Below, in pieces: positions 56,083 to 64,000 of a DNA stretch of 64,000 nucleotides. The DNA comes from Acetilactobacillus jinshanensis_A. Lineage in GTDB: Bacteria > Bacillota > Bacilli > Lactobacillales > Lactobacillaceae. The notes beneath the pieces were generated by a model that saw only the letters and a program-made list of their open reading frames with translations, made no database searches and was not told the origin of the DNA. A program made the translations under genes and the position numbers. The stretch is taken from positions 496,001 through 560,000 of the forward strand of contig CP171343.1 of NCBI GenBank assembly GCA_043289735.1, in the 5' to 3' direction. How positions within the stretch are numbered: position 1 is the first letter of the stretch; every line of letters begins with the position of its first letter.

Positions 56083-57378
56083 TTATCGGATTAACGAATA
56101 AATCAACGCGGTCAACGTACTCTTTTGTAAGAACAGAACGACGGTTACAAAGAGCATAAAATCTAACGTGTAGTAATCCGAGAACGGGTACCAGGGAATC
56201 CGGAACGAACCTAATTCATGATTAGATTTACGATAACGTAAGTGCGTCAAAATAATCAAGATCCAGATTAGCAAGAAACAGGTCGTGGACATCCCGGTAA
56301 TCAGGACGAAAGCACCGTGCGAAATAAATAAATTCAACGGAATCGCTAACGCAATTCCTAGCACCGATAAAATCACGGCGTGCATCGGTACGTGATACTT
56401 AGACAACGAACGGAAGAAACGACTGAGTTTAGTGTTGCCGTTATCCATCGAAAAAATCATCCGACTAGTCGTATAGATTCCGCTGTTACACGATGAAAGC
56501 GCCGCGGTTAGAACCACGAAATTAATGATGGCGGCCGCCGAACGAACTCCTAAGTTAGAAAAGACCTGAACGAAGGGGCTCGAAGTTGCCGAGATTCGGT
56601 TCCAGGGATAAATACACATCAAAGCTAATAATGATCCGACGTAAAACAACAGGATCCGGGTCGGGACACTATTGATACATTTAGGTAATTCTTGGTCGGG
56701 GTTTCGGGTTTCCGAAGCGGTCATCCCGATCATTTCGATTCCGGTAAAACTAAAGGTCAGCATCTGAAACGACAGGATAAAGCCGTTAAGTCCGTGGGCA
56801 AAGAAACCGTGATTAACTAAATTCATCGGCGTGGCGTGACCGGCGTTCGTCTTCACGTCAAAAATAACCATACCGATTCCGGTCAGGATCAAAATGACGA
56901 TCGCGACGATCTTAATCAAAGCGAACCAGAATTCAGCTTCCCCGAAAATCGAAACGTCGGAAGAATTAATCAGAAACAAAATCGCGAGCACGATCAACGC
57001 CGTGACCCACGAGGGCACTGCCGGAAACCAGAATTTCATGTACAGTCCCGTTGCGGTCACGTCGGCCATCGCCATCGTGATCCAGCAGAACCAGTAGACC
57101 CAGCCGGCCACGAAGCCGGTCCGGTGACCTAGATATTTACTGATAAATTCGATATAGGATCCGCAGTCCGGATCGGACATTAATAATTCACCTAAAGCTC
57201 GCATCAGAAAAAAGAACGCTAACCCGGCGATCAAATAGGCCAAGATCAGCGAAGGCCCGGCAAAGTGGATCGACTGTCCGGCACCTAGAAATAGACCGGT
57301 GCCGATGGCGCCGCCTAGCGCCATCAATTCCACGTGACGTGATTTCAGGCCACGCGCCAGTCCTTTACGTTTTTTCAT
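56083..57378 (-). CDS. Amino-acid permease, APC superfamily
   Basis: Intact, 431 residues, 12 helices. LKSRHVELMALGGAIGTGLF at the N-terminus with the GGAIGTGLF helix-1 motif, and FTGIEMIGMTASETRNPDQE in the helix 6-7 region. Close to the GabP/ProY/AnsP branch; substrate not readable. Length is slightly below the usual 450-470. The gene lies just upstream of rarA. Confidence 0.85.
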   Translation of the reverse strand: MKKRKGLARGLKSRHVELMALGGAIGTGLFLGAGQSIHFAGPSLILAYLIAGLAFFFLMRALGELLMSDPDCGSYIEFISKYLGHRTGFVAGWVYWFCWITMAMADVTATGLYMKFWFPAVPSWVTALIVLAILFLINSSDVSIFGEAEFWFALIKIVAIVILILTGIGMVIFDVKTNAGHATPMNLVNHGFFAHGLNGFILSFQMLTFSFTGIEMIGMTASETRNPDQELPKCINSVPTRILLFYVGSLLALMCIYPWNRISATSSPFVQVFSNLGVRSAAAIINFVVLTAALSSCNSGIYTTSRMIFSMDNGNTKLSRFFRSLSKYHVPMHAVILSVLGIALAIPLNLFISHGAFVLITGMSTTCFLLIWILIILTHLRYRKSNHELGSFRIPWYPFSDYYTLDFMLFVTVVLFLQKSTLTALIYSLIR

Positions 57379-57464
57379 AGAAAATTCCCAATATAATCCA
57401 TATTGAATTATATCGAATATACAAAAGAACTAATTCGAGTATTAAATTATCAAAGACACAGAAG

Positions 57465-58542
57465 CGAATCTTTAATTTAATCGCATTCGCTCAGGCTAAC
57501 GACCAAAGCTTTAAAGCGACCAACAAAGATATCCATAAAAAATTAGGCGTAGCTTCTGGCTACGCGAGCCAAACGATTAATAAAACCTAAATATAATGCA
57601 GAAGACATCATTAAAGCTTGGAAAAAGATGCCCCGTGCTCAACAAAAGATCTTTAACACCATCGCAAGTGACACCTCCAGTAACGACGATGATGACCGCT
57701 ACGTTACTAGATTAAGCAACGGTGATTTAGCTCGACAGTCGAAAGTTAGTCATGCCTACGCAAGTTCAGCCATCAGTAAACTTAAAAAAGCTAATTTTAT
57801 TAAGACCGCCGGCTTTACGGAAAATCGGGTCATTTTCCTGGCCCCGATTTTCCATCACATGACTAAACCGAAACAGGGTAAAGATTTCCTGTGCAAGCTT
57901 AAGAACCAGCAAATCTCCCAGAAACTCAATATTAAGTACTCAAGCACGACCGCCACTTTGGCCGTTCTACGAAAAAAACATCTGATTCGGAATTCTGGCA
58001 AAGGTAACCACCGAATTATGGTCTTAACCCCGAAAGGCCGTCATCTAGCTAAGCACGTTGATCCAAATTATAATCACGCTCGAAGCAAAAAGAGTTCCAT
58101 CATGATCGGTACTAACCGCATCAACCTCAACGATTTAGTTCCGTTGAACGTTCACTCCCCGATTTATCCGTATGAATTGATTTTCAAACGCAGCACCAAA
58201 GAGAGCGAAAACAACCCGTTCGTCAACGGCAACGATGAAATCACTTTAAAGGGCTCCAAATTCTTTGAATTACTTAAAAAATACGACGCGGTCCGCTTCT
58301 ATCAGGATCAGACGCATCCCGATATCATCGGCTTAAAGCCATGTCATCCCAACCGTAGTGATCCAGCGGTCGTTAAACTAATCAAGCATAACCACCGGAT
58401 CGTAATCTGGAGCTACATGCTGGTTCAGTCTTTCAACCGGAATGCTGATCCGGGAACTTCCCAGCATTTATACATTCCGGGTAAAAAATTGAATCAAATT
58501 ATTCTGTTCAACACCGCCAAGGTTAAACCATACTTTAAATAA
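57465..58542 (+). CDS. Multi-winged-helix protein of unknown family (first HTH frameshifted)
   Basis: The 304-residue frame from 57628 (start uncertain) has two wHTH-like units: NGDLARQSKVSHAYASSAIS and QQISQKLNIKYSSTTATLAV with KKHLIRN. Upstream, in another frame, QKRIFNLIAFAQANDQSF and NKDIHKKLGVASGYASQTIN form a homologous unit ending at a stop near 57590, so the gene probably starts earlier and has lost a base. The C-terminal 90 residues end in HLYIPGKKLNQIILF, shared with the protein at 63530. It is next to parA, so a plasmid replication or regulatory role is possible but unproven. Confidence 0.5.
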
Positions 58543-58544
58543 GA

Positions 58545-59080
58545 ATTAAAGATATTCAAATTAATATTAGCAACGAAGCCCCACGTAATCTGTTTAGGAA
58601 CCCGATCCGGATTTTCCATTTTAAAGTCAAAGATGACACTGTGGTACCAGCTCAAAAAGGCGGAACCCCAGAATCGTTTCCCGATCGTTATCAATTTGCC
58701 AACGTTCATCCGACGTAAACGACATCTTCGGCAAATATGAGGAATTCTGTAGCTTTTCCAAGCCATGAAGACGATACAGGAGTAATTTTCCCAAGTAAAT
58801 ATTATTCTCTTGAGCCAGATGTTCACTTCGAACGTTCCGCTGCTGCCGATAAGTGGGATAATAATAATACTGCCTTAAAATCATGTAATTTAATTTAGGC
58901 AAATAAGTTAATCGAAAAATTAGTTGACGCACCAAAGAAATCTGACACGTTGGTGCTTCGGCGGACGTTTAACGACTTGGCACCAACGAGAAAGAATCCG
59001 TTCAACTTTAGTCCGGGGCCATTCTTTGACGTGCCAAAGTCTTCATCAAAGGCCTTATCCAAGCGAACTTACTTTGAAGA
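58545..59080 (-). pseudogene. Unknown protein, paralog B, frameshifted
   Basis: Pieces in different frames form one protein: VERILSRWCQVVKRPPKHQ, FRLTYLPKLNYMILRQYYYY, NIYLGKLLLYRLHGLEKLQN, and a C-terminus WYHSVIFDFKMENPDRVPK with QITWGFVANINLN. Breaks are near 58690 and 58935. The middle matches the neighbour at 59108-59440 position by position. No known family recognised. Confidence 0.4.
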
Positions 59081-59107
59081 CCGTTATGATGCTACGAAAA
59101 GCATCCG

Positions 59108-59440
59108 CTAGTTGCCGAAACTGGATAAATTAGGCGATTGCCGATATTTCTTCAATTTTCTTTCGGGTTTATGGACGGCGTAGTTAAACTTTAAATAATT
59201 TAAGCGATGACTTCGAACGACATCCGTAAGGCGCGGCTGTCGATCACGCGGATAATAAAAGAGTTTCGCTAATAACCGCTGATCGTGCCGGGTCAGATAT
59301 GACATCCGAAAATAAAACTGCTCCATGTACTTAAGGTCGTTCAACGTCAACCGGCCAAAATTATGATCCAAATAATACCAATGCTTTAAAACTTGGCGAA
59401 CCCGGCGACCGCTCCAATTCTTTTTCAAAGTCCACTTCAC
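59108..59440 (-). CDS. Unknown protein, paralog A (110 residues or truncated)
   Basis: The frame from ATG 59440 reads RRVRQVLKHWYYLDHNFGRL, FRMSYLTRHDQRLLAKLFYY, PRDRQPRLTDVVRSHRL and ends FGN. The pattern V-x2-(I/V)L-x2-W followed by a helix and L-x2-(L/Q)-(F/Y)YYP matches paralog B. The helix-turn-helix-like spacing recalls phage late regulators, but this is only an impression. It may be the 5' half of a single longer gene. Confidence 0.4.
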   Translation of the reverse strand: MKWTLKKNWSGRRVRQVLKHWYYLDHNFGRLTLNDLKYMEQFYFRMSYLTRHDQRLLAKLFYYPRDRQPRLTDVVRSHRLNYLKFNYAVHKPERKLKKYRQSPNLSSFGN

Positions 59441-59515
59441 CGCCCTTTCAACGCTATTCTAAAGCTTATTTATTTTAATAACACCTATTTTTGTAAATCC
59501 ACAAGGTAAATTAAA

Positions 59516-59547
59516 AGAGTTAAGAATGTATCGCAGTTCTTAACTCT
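59516..59547. terminator. Bidirectional terminator
   Basis: AGAGTTAAGAA pairs perfectly with TTCTTAACTCT, with A-rich sequence before and T-rich after. It lies between the parAB-like pair and the unknown paralogs. Confidence 0.7.
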
Positions 59548-59686
59548 CTTTGTGGAAGGATTATTTAATTGACGCCGCTGCCTTACGACGGCGGCAATGG
59601 ATTAAGCTTAATAGAAACTTAATTTCCATCCCATAATCTTAAAAATCGATAACGAGTCTAACTAATTATTAAGCTAAACTTACTTG

Positions 59687-59905
59687 TCAAAAATGCTTAG
59701 AATTAATCGCGTATTCCAGCATGGCATCGACAACGTCGATCATTTTCTGATCGCTGAAGAACGCCCGTTTCTTGATTTCACGATAGATACCATCCCGAAT
59801 CTGAACGGGGTGACTACCCTCGCTTTTCTGATTAAAGGGACTCTTCGCATGGCCAATCTGGTGATCAGCCTGTTGATTCATCTTTTTCAAGAAATCGTCA
59901 CTCAT
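59687..59905 (-). CDS. Small ParA partner protein (72 residues)
   Basis: The ATG at 59905 overlaps the parA stop (TAATG). The C-terminal half (VQIRDGIYREIKKRAFFSDQ, then MIDVVDAMLEYAI) has the strand-helix-helix shape of ribbon-helix-helix DNA binders, and the first 25 residues are disordered. Translational coupling to parA and its size suggest the centromere-binding partner of a segregation cassette. Family assignment is by shape only. Confidence 0.5.
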   Translation of the reverse strand: MSDDFLKKMNQQADHQIGHAKSPFNQKSEGSHPVQIRDGIYREIKKRAFFSDQKMIDVVDAMLEYAINSKHF

Positions 59906-60690
59906 TACTTTGCCCCTTTCATTCGATTTAATTCTTCGTTAACGGTACCTTTATACATCTTAAAAGCGCGACGATCCCAGTAATCCTCATTATGAATACC
60001 TTGATCACCGAAGACCTTGATTCGTTCCTGCTGCCAGATCGGGTGCTTATAAACGGCGTTGCCAAATGATTTCTTGGCTTCGTTTGAAATCTCCCGATCG
60101 GTTTTAGCATGTTTCTTTACCAAGTAAAGAATAACGCCCAATAACTGATAATTAGCTTCTTTAGGATAGCTTTGCTTTAGTTGGTACATATACTGAGCGG
60201 TCTTCAAAACCGAAGTATATGACTGACGCTGCGTCTGCAACACTAACGAAACGTAATCACTCGCTAATAACGCGTTATTCGTAAAAGCGGATAGCGTCGG
60301 CGGAACGTCAATTAAAATATAATCATATTTAGGCTTTAAAGGCGCTAACACGTGCTTCAAAATCAAATTTCGATCGTGCATGTTGTATTTCTCGATCTTT
60401 TCTGGCCAAACACTTAATGACCAGTCAGAAGGAATCACGTCCATTTTAGAATCTAAATGAACGATACTATGGGAGAGATCAAAATGGAGCAAGCCGTGAT
60501 ATAAACTCACCACCGGTTTTTGATGACTATGATAGGTATAGCTCATTATTTCGCTTGAATTGGCTTGCGGATCCAAATCAATCAATAGCACCCGTTTGCC
60601 CATGTGGCGAAGTAAATAAGCTGTTATAACCGTAATTGCGGTTTTACCACAGCCACCTTTAAAGGCACTGTGCAGTAAAGTCTTGCCCAT
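59905..60690 (-). CDS. parA: ParA-type partition ATPase
   Basis: 261 residues, intact. AGGAGGATCC precedes ATG 60690. Deviant Walker A FKGGCGKTAI (residues 9-18), LIDLDPQANS and ILIDVPPTL mark the ParA/Soj family; the N-terminus lacks an extra HTH, so it is the small type. With its coupled partner it forms a segregation module typical of plasmids or integrated mobile elements. The surrounding unknown genes are probably part of the same element. Confidence 0.8.
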   Translation of the reverse strand: MGKTLLHSAFKGGCGKTAITVITAYLLRHMGKRVLLIDLDPQANSSEIMSYTYHSHQKPVVSLYHGLLHFDLSHSIVHLDSKMDVIPSDWSLSVWPEKIEKYNMHDRNLILKHVLAPLKPKYDYILIDVPPTLSAFTNNALLASDYVSLVLQTQRQSYTSVLKTAQYMYQLKQSYPKEANYQLLGVILYLVKKHAKTDREISNEAKKSFGNAVYKHPIWQQERIKVFGDQGIHNEDYWDRRAFKMYKGTVNEELNRMKGAK

Positions 60691-60840
60691 GTTCGGATCC
60701 TCCTAACACATCTATTATGTTATCATTTATATAATTAATAATAAAGAATAAATTATGAAAATTTTATTATAAATAATTTATAATTTTTAGATTTATATTT
60801 ACAATATTATTTACATTAATTATAGAATCTACCTTATAAA
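60691..60840. other. AT-rich region upstream of parA
   Basis: About 150 bases that are nearly all A/T, where a partition centromere or origin might lie. I looked for iterons or regular repeats and saw none that I can define. Confidence 0.3.
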
Positions 60841-61009
60841 AAAATCTGCCGATTATAACGAACATTTAAGCTAATGACGCCCTTACCAAAGCCTTGACTC
60901 ACATATTTTTTGATTAAAGCCTTTTTAATTTTTGCATCTCATAATTAGAAGGCTTTGTAAATTTTTCATTAGAGAAATTAATAAAGTAGATTTCTTTAAT
61001 GGGATATTT

Positions 61010-61115
61010 CCACGGGTTTAAAGGATGCCTTTTATCCTATTCTCATGCAATTAGAAACGGCCTTAAAAAATGACATCTTTAATTATTACGTTAAAAGAAA
61101 TCAAGCGGTAATGAT
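61010..61115 (+). pseudogene. Possible Abi_2-family fragment cut by the IS
   Basis: A frame without a start reads LKDAFYPILMQLETALKN and DIFNYYVKRNQAV, then runs into the IS end at 61118. The L-x2-L-x-LE-x-ALKN helix resembles the core of AbiD/AbiF abortive-infection proteins. The piece is too short for certainty. Confidence 0.3.
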
Positions 61116-61155
61116 CCGACCCCATAAGATTGGACAATTTATATAGATTATTTAA

Positions 61156-61773
61156 CTAGGCTACTGGAAATTTTCGATATTCAATCGGAGATCGATAACC
61201 TAGTTTTGCTTTCGGGCGATTATGATTATAATACCATATCCAAGCCTTCATGGCTTGGACTAATTGACCTTCGGTCTGATAATGTTTATCCATCATTTCA
61301 GCTTTCATGATATGGAAGAATGACTCCATCTGGGCGTTATCGAGACAGGTGCCCTTGTTTGACATTGATTGAATGGCATTGTATTTCTTTAAAGTATCTT
61401 GTCCAAGTTGGCTTTGATATTGAATACCTTGATCACTATGAACGATGGTCTTATAAGGCAAATTAAGTCTTTTAAATTTCTTCAGTCCTTTAATTAAAGG
61501 CTTTAGTGTAAATTCTACGGTTGGATGATCACTGATACTATAAGATATAATTTGGTCAGTAGCTAAATCCATATATGGTGATAAATATACTCGATGATGA
61601 ATATCTTGATTACCGTATCTAAATTCACTTACGTCAGTTACTAGTTTATGACCTCGTAAATTCGTTTTAAAATTACGATTAAGAAGGTTTGGAGCTATTC
61701 TCCCAACAGTCCCTTTATATGAATTATATTTACGCTTCTTCTTACTAAATGCGGTACATTGCCAATTATTCAT
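61156..61773 (-). CDS. IS3-family transposase OrfB (catalytic part)
   Basis: 206 residues of the rve integrase domain: LVTDVSEF (first Asp), TIVHSDQGIQYQS (second Asp) and CLDNAQMESFFHIMKAEMM (Glu). It ends YNHNRPKAKLGYRSPIEYR, the canonical C-terminus. The N-terminal HTH_21 region lies in another frame upstream (61780-61890), so OrfB is broken near 61780. Confidence 0.8.
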   Translation of the reverse strand: MNNWQCTAFSKKKRKYNSYKGTVGRIAPNLLNRNFKTNLRGHKLVTDVSEFRYGNQDIHHRVYLSPYMDLATDQIISYSISDHPTVEFTLKPLIKGLKKFKRLNLPYKTIVHSDQGIQYQSQLGQDTLKKYNAIQSMSNKGTCLDNAQMESFFHIMKAEMMDKHYQTEGQLVQAMKAWIWYYNHNRPKAKLGYRSPIEYRKFPVA

Positions 61774-61895
61774 CTGAAGGATTCTTTGAACACGTTTATG
61801 ATTAATAATCTTGTTTTTTCTTAAAACACCTGTAATAGTACGATATCCAGCTTTGTAGTGAGCGCTTCTCTGATTTCCGAAATCTCATTAATAAC

Positions 61896-62372
61896 TTAAA
61901 TTATCTTGTTATGCTTCGAAAGCGTAGCTTTCCGTCGGTAATAATAACTACTTCGTGAAATGTGAAGAATCTCTAAAATACATTCCTTAATTATCTTATT
62001 AATACTGTAGCGACACTCAATCCTGAGCTCTAAAATTTCTTTTCGATATAATCTTAATTGACTCTTCAATCCTTTTATGAGATTATCCATATTATGGGAT
62101 TTGTGCTTAAATTTCATTGGGTACAGACTTCCATTCTCTAATTTCCGTTCCCAGGATTTGAATATTGATGGGGACGATATATTAAACTGAAGTGCCGTTT
62201 CTGGATATGATTTGTGATTGCTAATCATCCAGTTCAGCACTTTTAATTTATATCTAAAAGGATATATCTTTTTCGTATGACTTACAACTAGGCCTCCATA
62301 GCCATATTTCTTATATTTTCTCACCCAGCTTAATATCGTGGCATTGCCTTTAATTCCATAGATACGGTTCAA
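61896..62372 (-). pseudogene. IS3-family OrfA with start of OrfB
   Basis: Two HTH units: NATILSWVRKYKKYGYGGLV and YPETALQFNISSPSIFKSWE, then LENGSLYPMK. A basic coiled coil leads directly into ILHISRSSYYYRRKATL, which belongs to OrfB. The usual orfA stop and the -1 slip site are missing. Together with the break at 61780 this makes the element probably defective. Confidence 0.65.
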
Positions 62373-62527
62373 CGTAGTTGAACTTATTCCTCTTAGATAA
62401 TCTTCAACTATGTTAAATCTAGTTTTGCTTTAAAAAGAGTACATAAAAAATGACCTCACTTTATTGAACAAATTTGATTGTCCAACAAAATGGGGTCACT
62501 TCAACTAATGATTATCAAACTAATCTA

Positions 62528-62626
62528 TTATTCTAATCCTTCGATCTGTCCTTCTTCAGCAGCATCTCGAGCTTCTTTAGCTTTTAAAATTTTTACACGT
62601 TCTTCTTTAGTTACTTTATCGTATCT
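62528..62626 (-). pseudogene. C-terminal fragment of an unknown helical protein
   Basis: A startless frame reads YDKVTKEERVKILKAKEARD and AAEEGQIEGLE, a highly charged helix ending at TAA 62528. It follows an interrupted frame upstream. No family recognised. Confidence 0.3.
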
Positions 62627-62721
62627 TTAATTGTAATTCCTGTTTTGAAAACTTTATTGATTTAAATTATATTTAAAATTAATTTTAAATGTTTTAAATC
62701 ATATATCATATTATAATTTTT

Positions 62722-63498
62722 TTATAAATAAAAACGAGGTCGGCCAAACCGAATTTTAACGTTTTTACTAAGGACCAAATTCTTTCGAATCTGTTCAGCC
62801 CGTTGATTTCGGTTATGAGGCATATATTGGGCATCATTTTTACGGACTTCAGTCATTAAATCCTTGGGCGGATGATTATAATGCCGCAAGCATACTGAAT
62901 ACATGTTCGGCCGACCGTTCTTAGTGTATTTATGATGCCGTAAAATATCATCGTATTTCTTTTCGTTGTATTCCGGATGATTATTCACGACGTGTAGACG
63001 TCGGTTAGCAACCCGATGGCAGAAAATACACTTATGATGCAGATGGTGACTTTCCGGAACTAATTTAATTAGAGCGTTGATTTGCGGTAATTTATGGTGC
63101 CAGGAATCATAATCAATACAGGTAAAGATTACCGGTACGTTCGGATAAAAATCACGAATGACCATGATTAGCGTAACTAAATAAACCGAATTAATACACT
63201 GGGCTTCATCGATCATGACCCGCCGAATATGCGGAAAACGGGCATGGTAAGCACTAATGGTCGCAATCCACCGGTTCGGATTATAAGGTAATCGCAAAGC
63301 TTGAAAACGACCGTTCGGTGAACCAATATAATTTAAAGTTGCGTACCGAGCGTGCTTTGGATCCCGATGCAGAAACGTCCACATGTTAATACATAGATCC
63401 CGCTGATGACGCTGATGGTCATGAAGAAAGATCCGCAACAACATCGTCGACTTACCGGTCAACGGCATCCCGTAATATAAAACTGAATTCTTAATCAT
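62722..63498 (-). CDS. Divergent thymidine-kinase-like protein
   Basis: 258 residues. P-loop YGMPLTGKSTMLL (residue 9), then VMIDEAQCINSVYLVTL (Walker B with DEAQ, normally DEAQF in type II thymidine kinases). Zinc-ribbon half-sites are KCIFCHRVANRRLHVVNN and YSVCLRHYNHPP, matching the TK C-terminal zinc lobe. The sugar-binding lasso region is altered and an extra middle segment (YNPNRWIATISAYH) is present. It may be a nucleoside kinase or an NTPase of new use. It lies 32 bases after the gene at 63530, on the same strand. A truncated relative is at 7279-7583. Confidence 0.6.
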   Translation of the reverse strand: MIKNSVLYYGMPLTGKSTMLLRIFLHDHQRHQRDLCINMWTFLHRDPKHARYATLNYIGSPNGRFQALRLPYNPNRWIATISAYHARFPHIRRVMIDEAQCINSVYLVTLIMVIRDFYPNVPVIFTCIDYDSWHHKLPQINALIKLVPESHHLHHKCIFCHRVANRRLHVVNNHPEYNEKKYDDILRHHKYTKNGRPNMYSVCLRHYNHPPKDLMTEVRKNDAQYMPHNRNQRAEQIRKNLVLSKNVKIRFGRPRFYL

Positions 63499-63529
63499 TA
63501 TTAATCACGAATCTCCGATTTTTGGTTAA

Positions 63530-64000
63530 TTATTTACGTTTCAATTGACTAAGGCTAGGCGTTAAAATAGCCTGGATACGGCTTCCCGGAACGTAAACGT
63601 GATGCTGATAATCAAAGTTATTCGCCCAAAGATTACAATTCAAAATTCGGCGAACCGGCCCTAACAACTTAGCCAAGACTAATAAATCATTATCACTAAC
63701 CACGTATTTATTTTGTAGCGTCTTTAATAATCTTGACATTAATTCATTATTTCTGGAAATGTCATCAGCTTCGTTGAACTGTGGCTGTTCAATTACGAAC
63801 CGTTTCCAGAAATAAGCAAAGAACTTCTTAAAGCCCTTCGTCTTCGGATTTAACGGACTGTTCTTAAATTGTTTCAAAATGGTGTTCTTTTGATCATCGT
63901 TCATATTTTTGGAATACAAGGTGATATGCGAGCCTTTCTTAAACTGTTCGGGGTTCTGATAGCTTTTACCTAACGGAAACGATAAATTAGTAAAGTAAAC
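63530..64000 (-). CDS. Unknown protein, C-terminal part (runs off the window edge)
   Basis: The frame is open from the window edge (NLSFPLGKSYQNPEQFKKGS) to the stop at 63530. The end DYQHHVYVPGSRIQAILTPS matches the C-terminus of the winged-helix protein at 57465-58542 (SQHLYIPGKKLNQIILF), and the preceding helices align loosely. It is thus a second member of that family, upstream of the thymidine-kinase-like gene. The N-terminus lies outside the window. Confidence 0.55.
   Translation of the reverse strand, partial: VYFTNLSFPLGKSYQNPEQFKKGSHITLYSKNMNDDQKNTILKQFKNSPLNPKTKGFKKFFAYFWKRFVIEQPQFNEADDISRNNELMSRLLKTLQNKYVVSDNDLLVLAKLLGPVRRILNCNLWANNFDYQHHVYVPGSRIQAILTPSLSQLKRK

Larger units (their letters stand above)
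61118..62497 (-). mobile_element. IS3-family insertion sequence
   Basis: About 1.38 kb bounded by imperfect inverted ends GACCCCATAAGATTGGACAA (from 61118) and GACCCCATTTTGTTGGACAA (from 62497 inward). It contains an orfA-like HTH frame and an orfB DDE integrase frame on the same strand. No clear target duplication is seen (TGATCC on one side, ACTTCA on the other). A solo end is at 23868-23925. Confidence 0.75.

Noticed and set aside
57465..62500. Calling the accessory block a prophage
   Set aside because: parA, a small partner and an IS are present but no integrase, capsid, terminase or lysis gene can be recognised, so a plasmid-like origin is the safer statement.

Overview
The window is low-GC bacterial DNA from the order Lactobacillales, most likely an acid-tolerant member of the Lactobacillaceae. 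Pointers are a malolactic enzyme, a methionine T-box, two lysine riboswitches, a THF riboswitch ahead of an ECF folate transporter (folT), Apf-type cell-wall lysozymes, KxYKxGKxW-like surface-protein leaders, the PepX/PepD peptidase families and CopY/CopB copper handling. Species cannot be fixed from sequence alone. Two short N runs (near 3245 and 44369) show that this is a draft or scaffolded assembly.

The striking property is decay. Roughly half of the recognisable genes carry frameshifts, internal deletions or missing ends: metQ, pyruvate oxidase, two GlcU-type sugar transporters, catalase, pepX, an S9 peptidase, hsdR, a type III mod, mrr, pepD, a short-chain dehydrogenase, several surface proteins and several MFS/DMT carriers. 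Others are perfectly intact. Several deletions have joined neighbours into chimeric reading frames (rarA-pepD, a propeller-like fragment with a DUF1828-like protein, carriers that read into the next gene).

Layout. 1-1124: methionine-uptake operon (metN, broken metQ) behind a T-box with one Stem I and two antiterminator/terminator modules. 1153-10700: 5'-nucleotidase family enzyme, surface-protein debris, an MFS carrier behind a structured leader, a GlcU remnant, an Apf-like protein, small genes, and a lysine riboswitch on a broken aminotransferase. 10800-16260: catalase, tRNA-Ser, MFS, two peptidase wrecks. 16600-22080: a restriction graveyard (type I hsdRMS, type III mod, mrr). 22100-30230: malolactic enzyme, IS scars, second Apf-like gene, YigZ, rarA-pepD fusion, lysine permease with its riboswitch. 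30300-34330: TauE-type exporter, a DMT carrier behind a leader-peptide attenuator, surface-protein debris. 34480-40660: polyphosphate pair ppk-ppx, then the copper cassette copY-copB plus a Cys-rich mini-protein. 40700-51900: multidrug MFS with palindromic operators, PLD/ATPase wreck, tandem phosphatases, amino-acid binding protein, GH13 glucosidase, bS21-like protein, folT. 51900-57400: DUF1828-like chimera, an IS605-type tnpB, a secreted protein behind CopY-like boxes, a second RarA, an amino-acid permease. 57400-64000: a plasmid-like accessory block with winged-helix proteins, tandem unknown paralogs, parA plus a small partner, an IS3-family element and a divergent thymidine-kinase-like protein.

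The regulatory RNA content is unusually rich for 64 kb. The best candidate for something undescribed is the leader at 32899-33134. It encodes a 38-residue peptide with nine Asn codons, followed by a chain of mutually exclusive stems ending in a terminator ahead of a DMT-family carrier.
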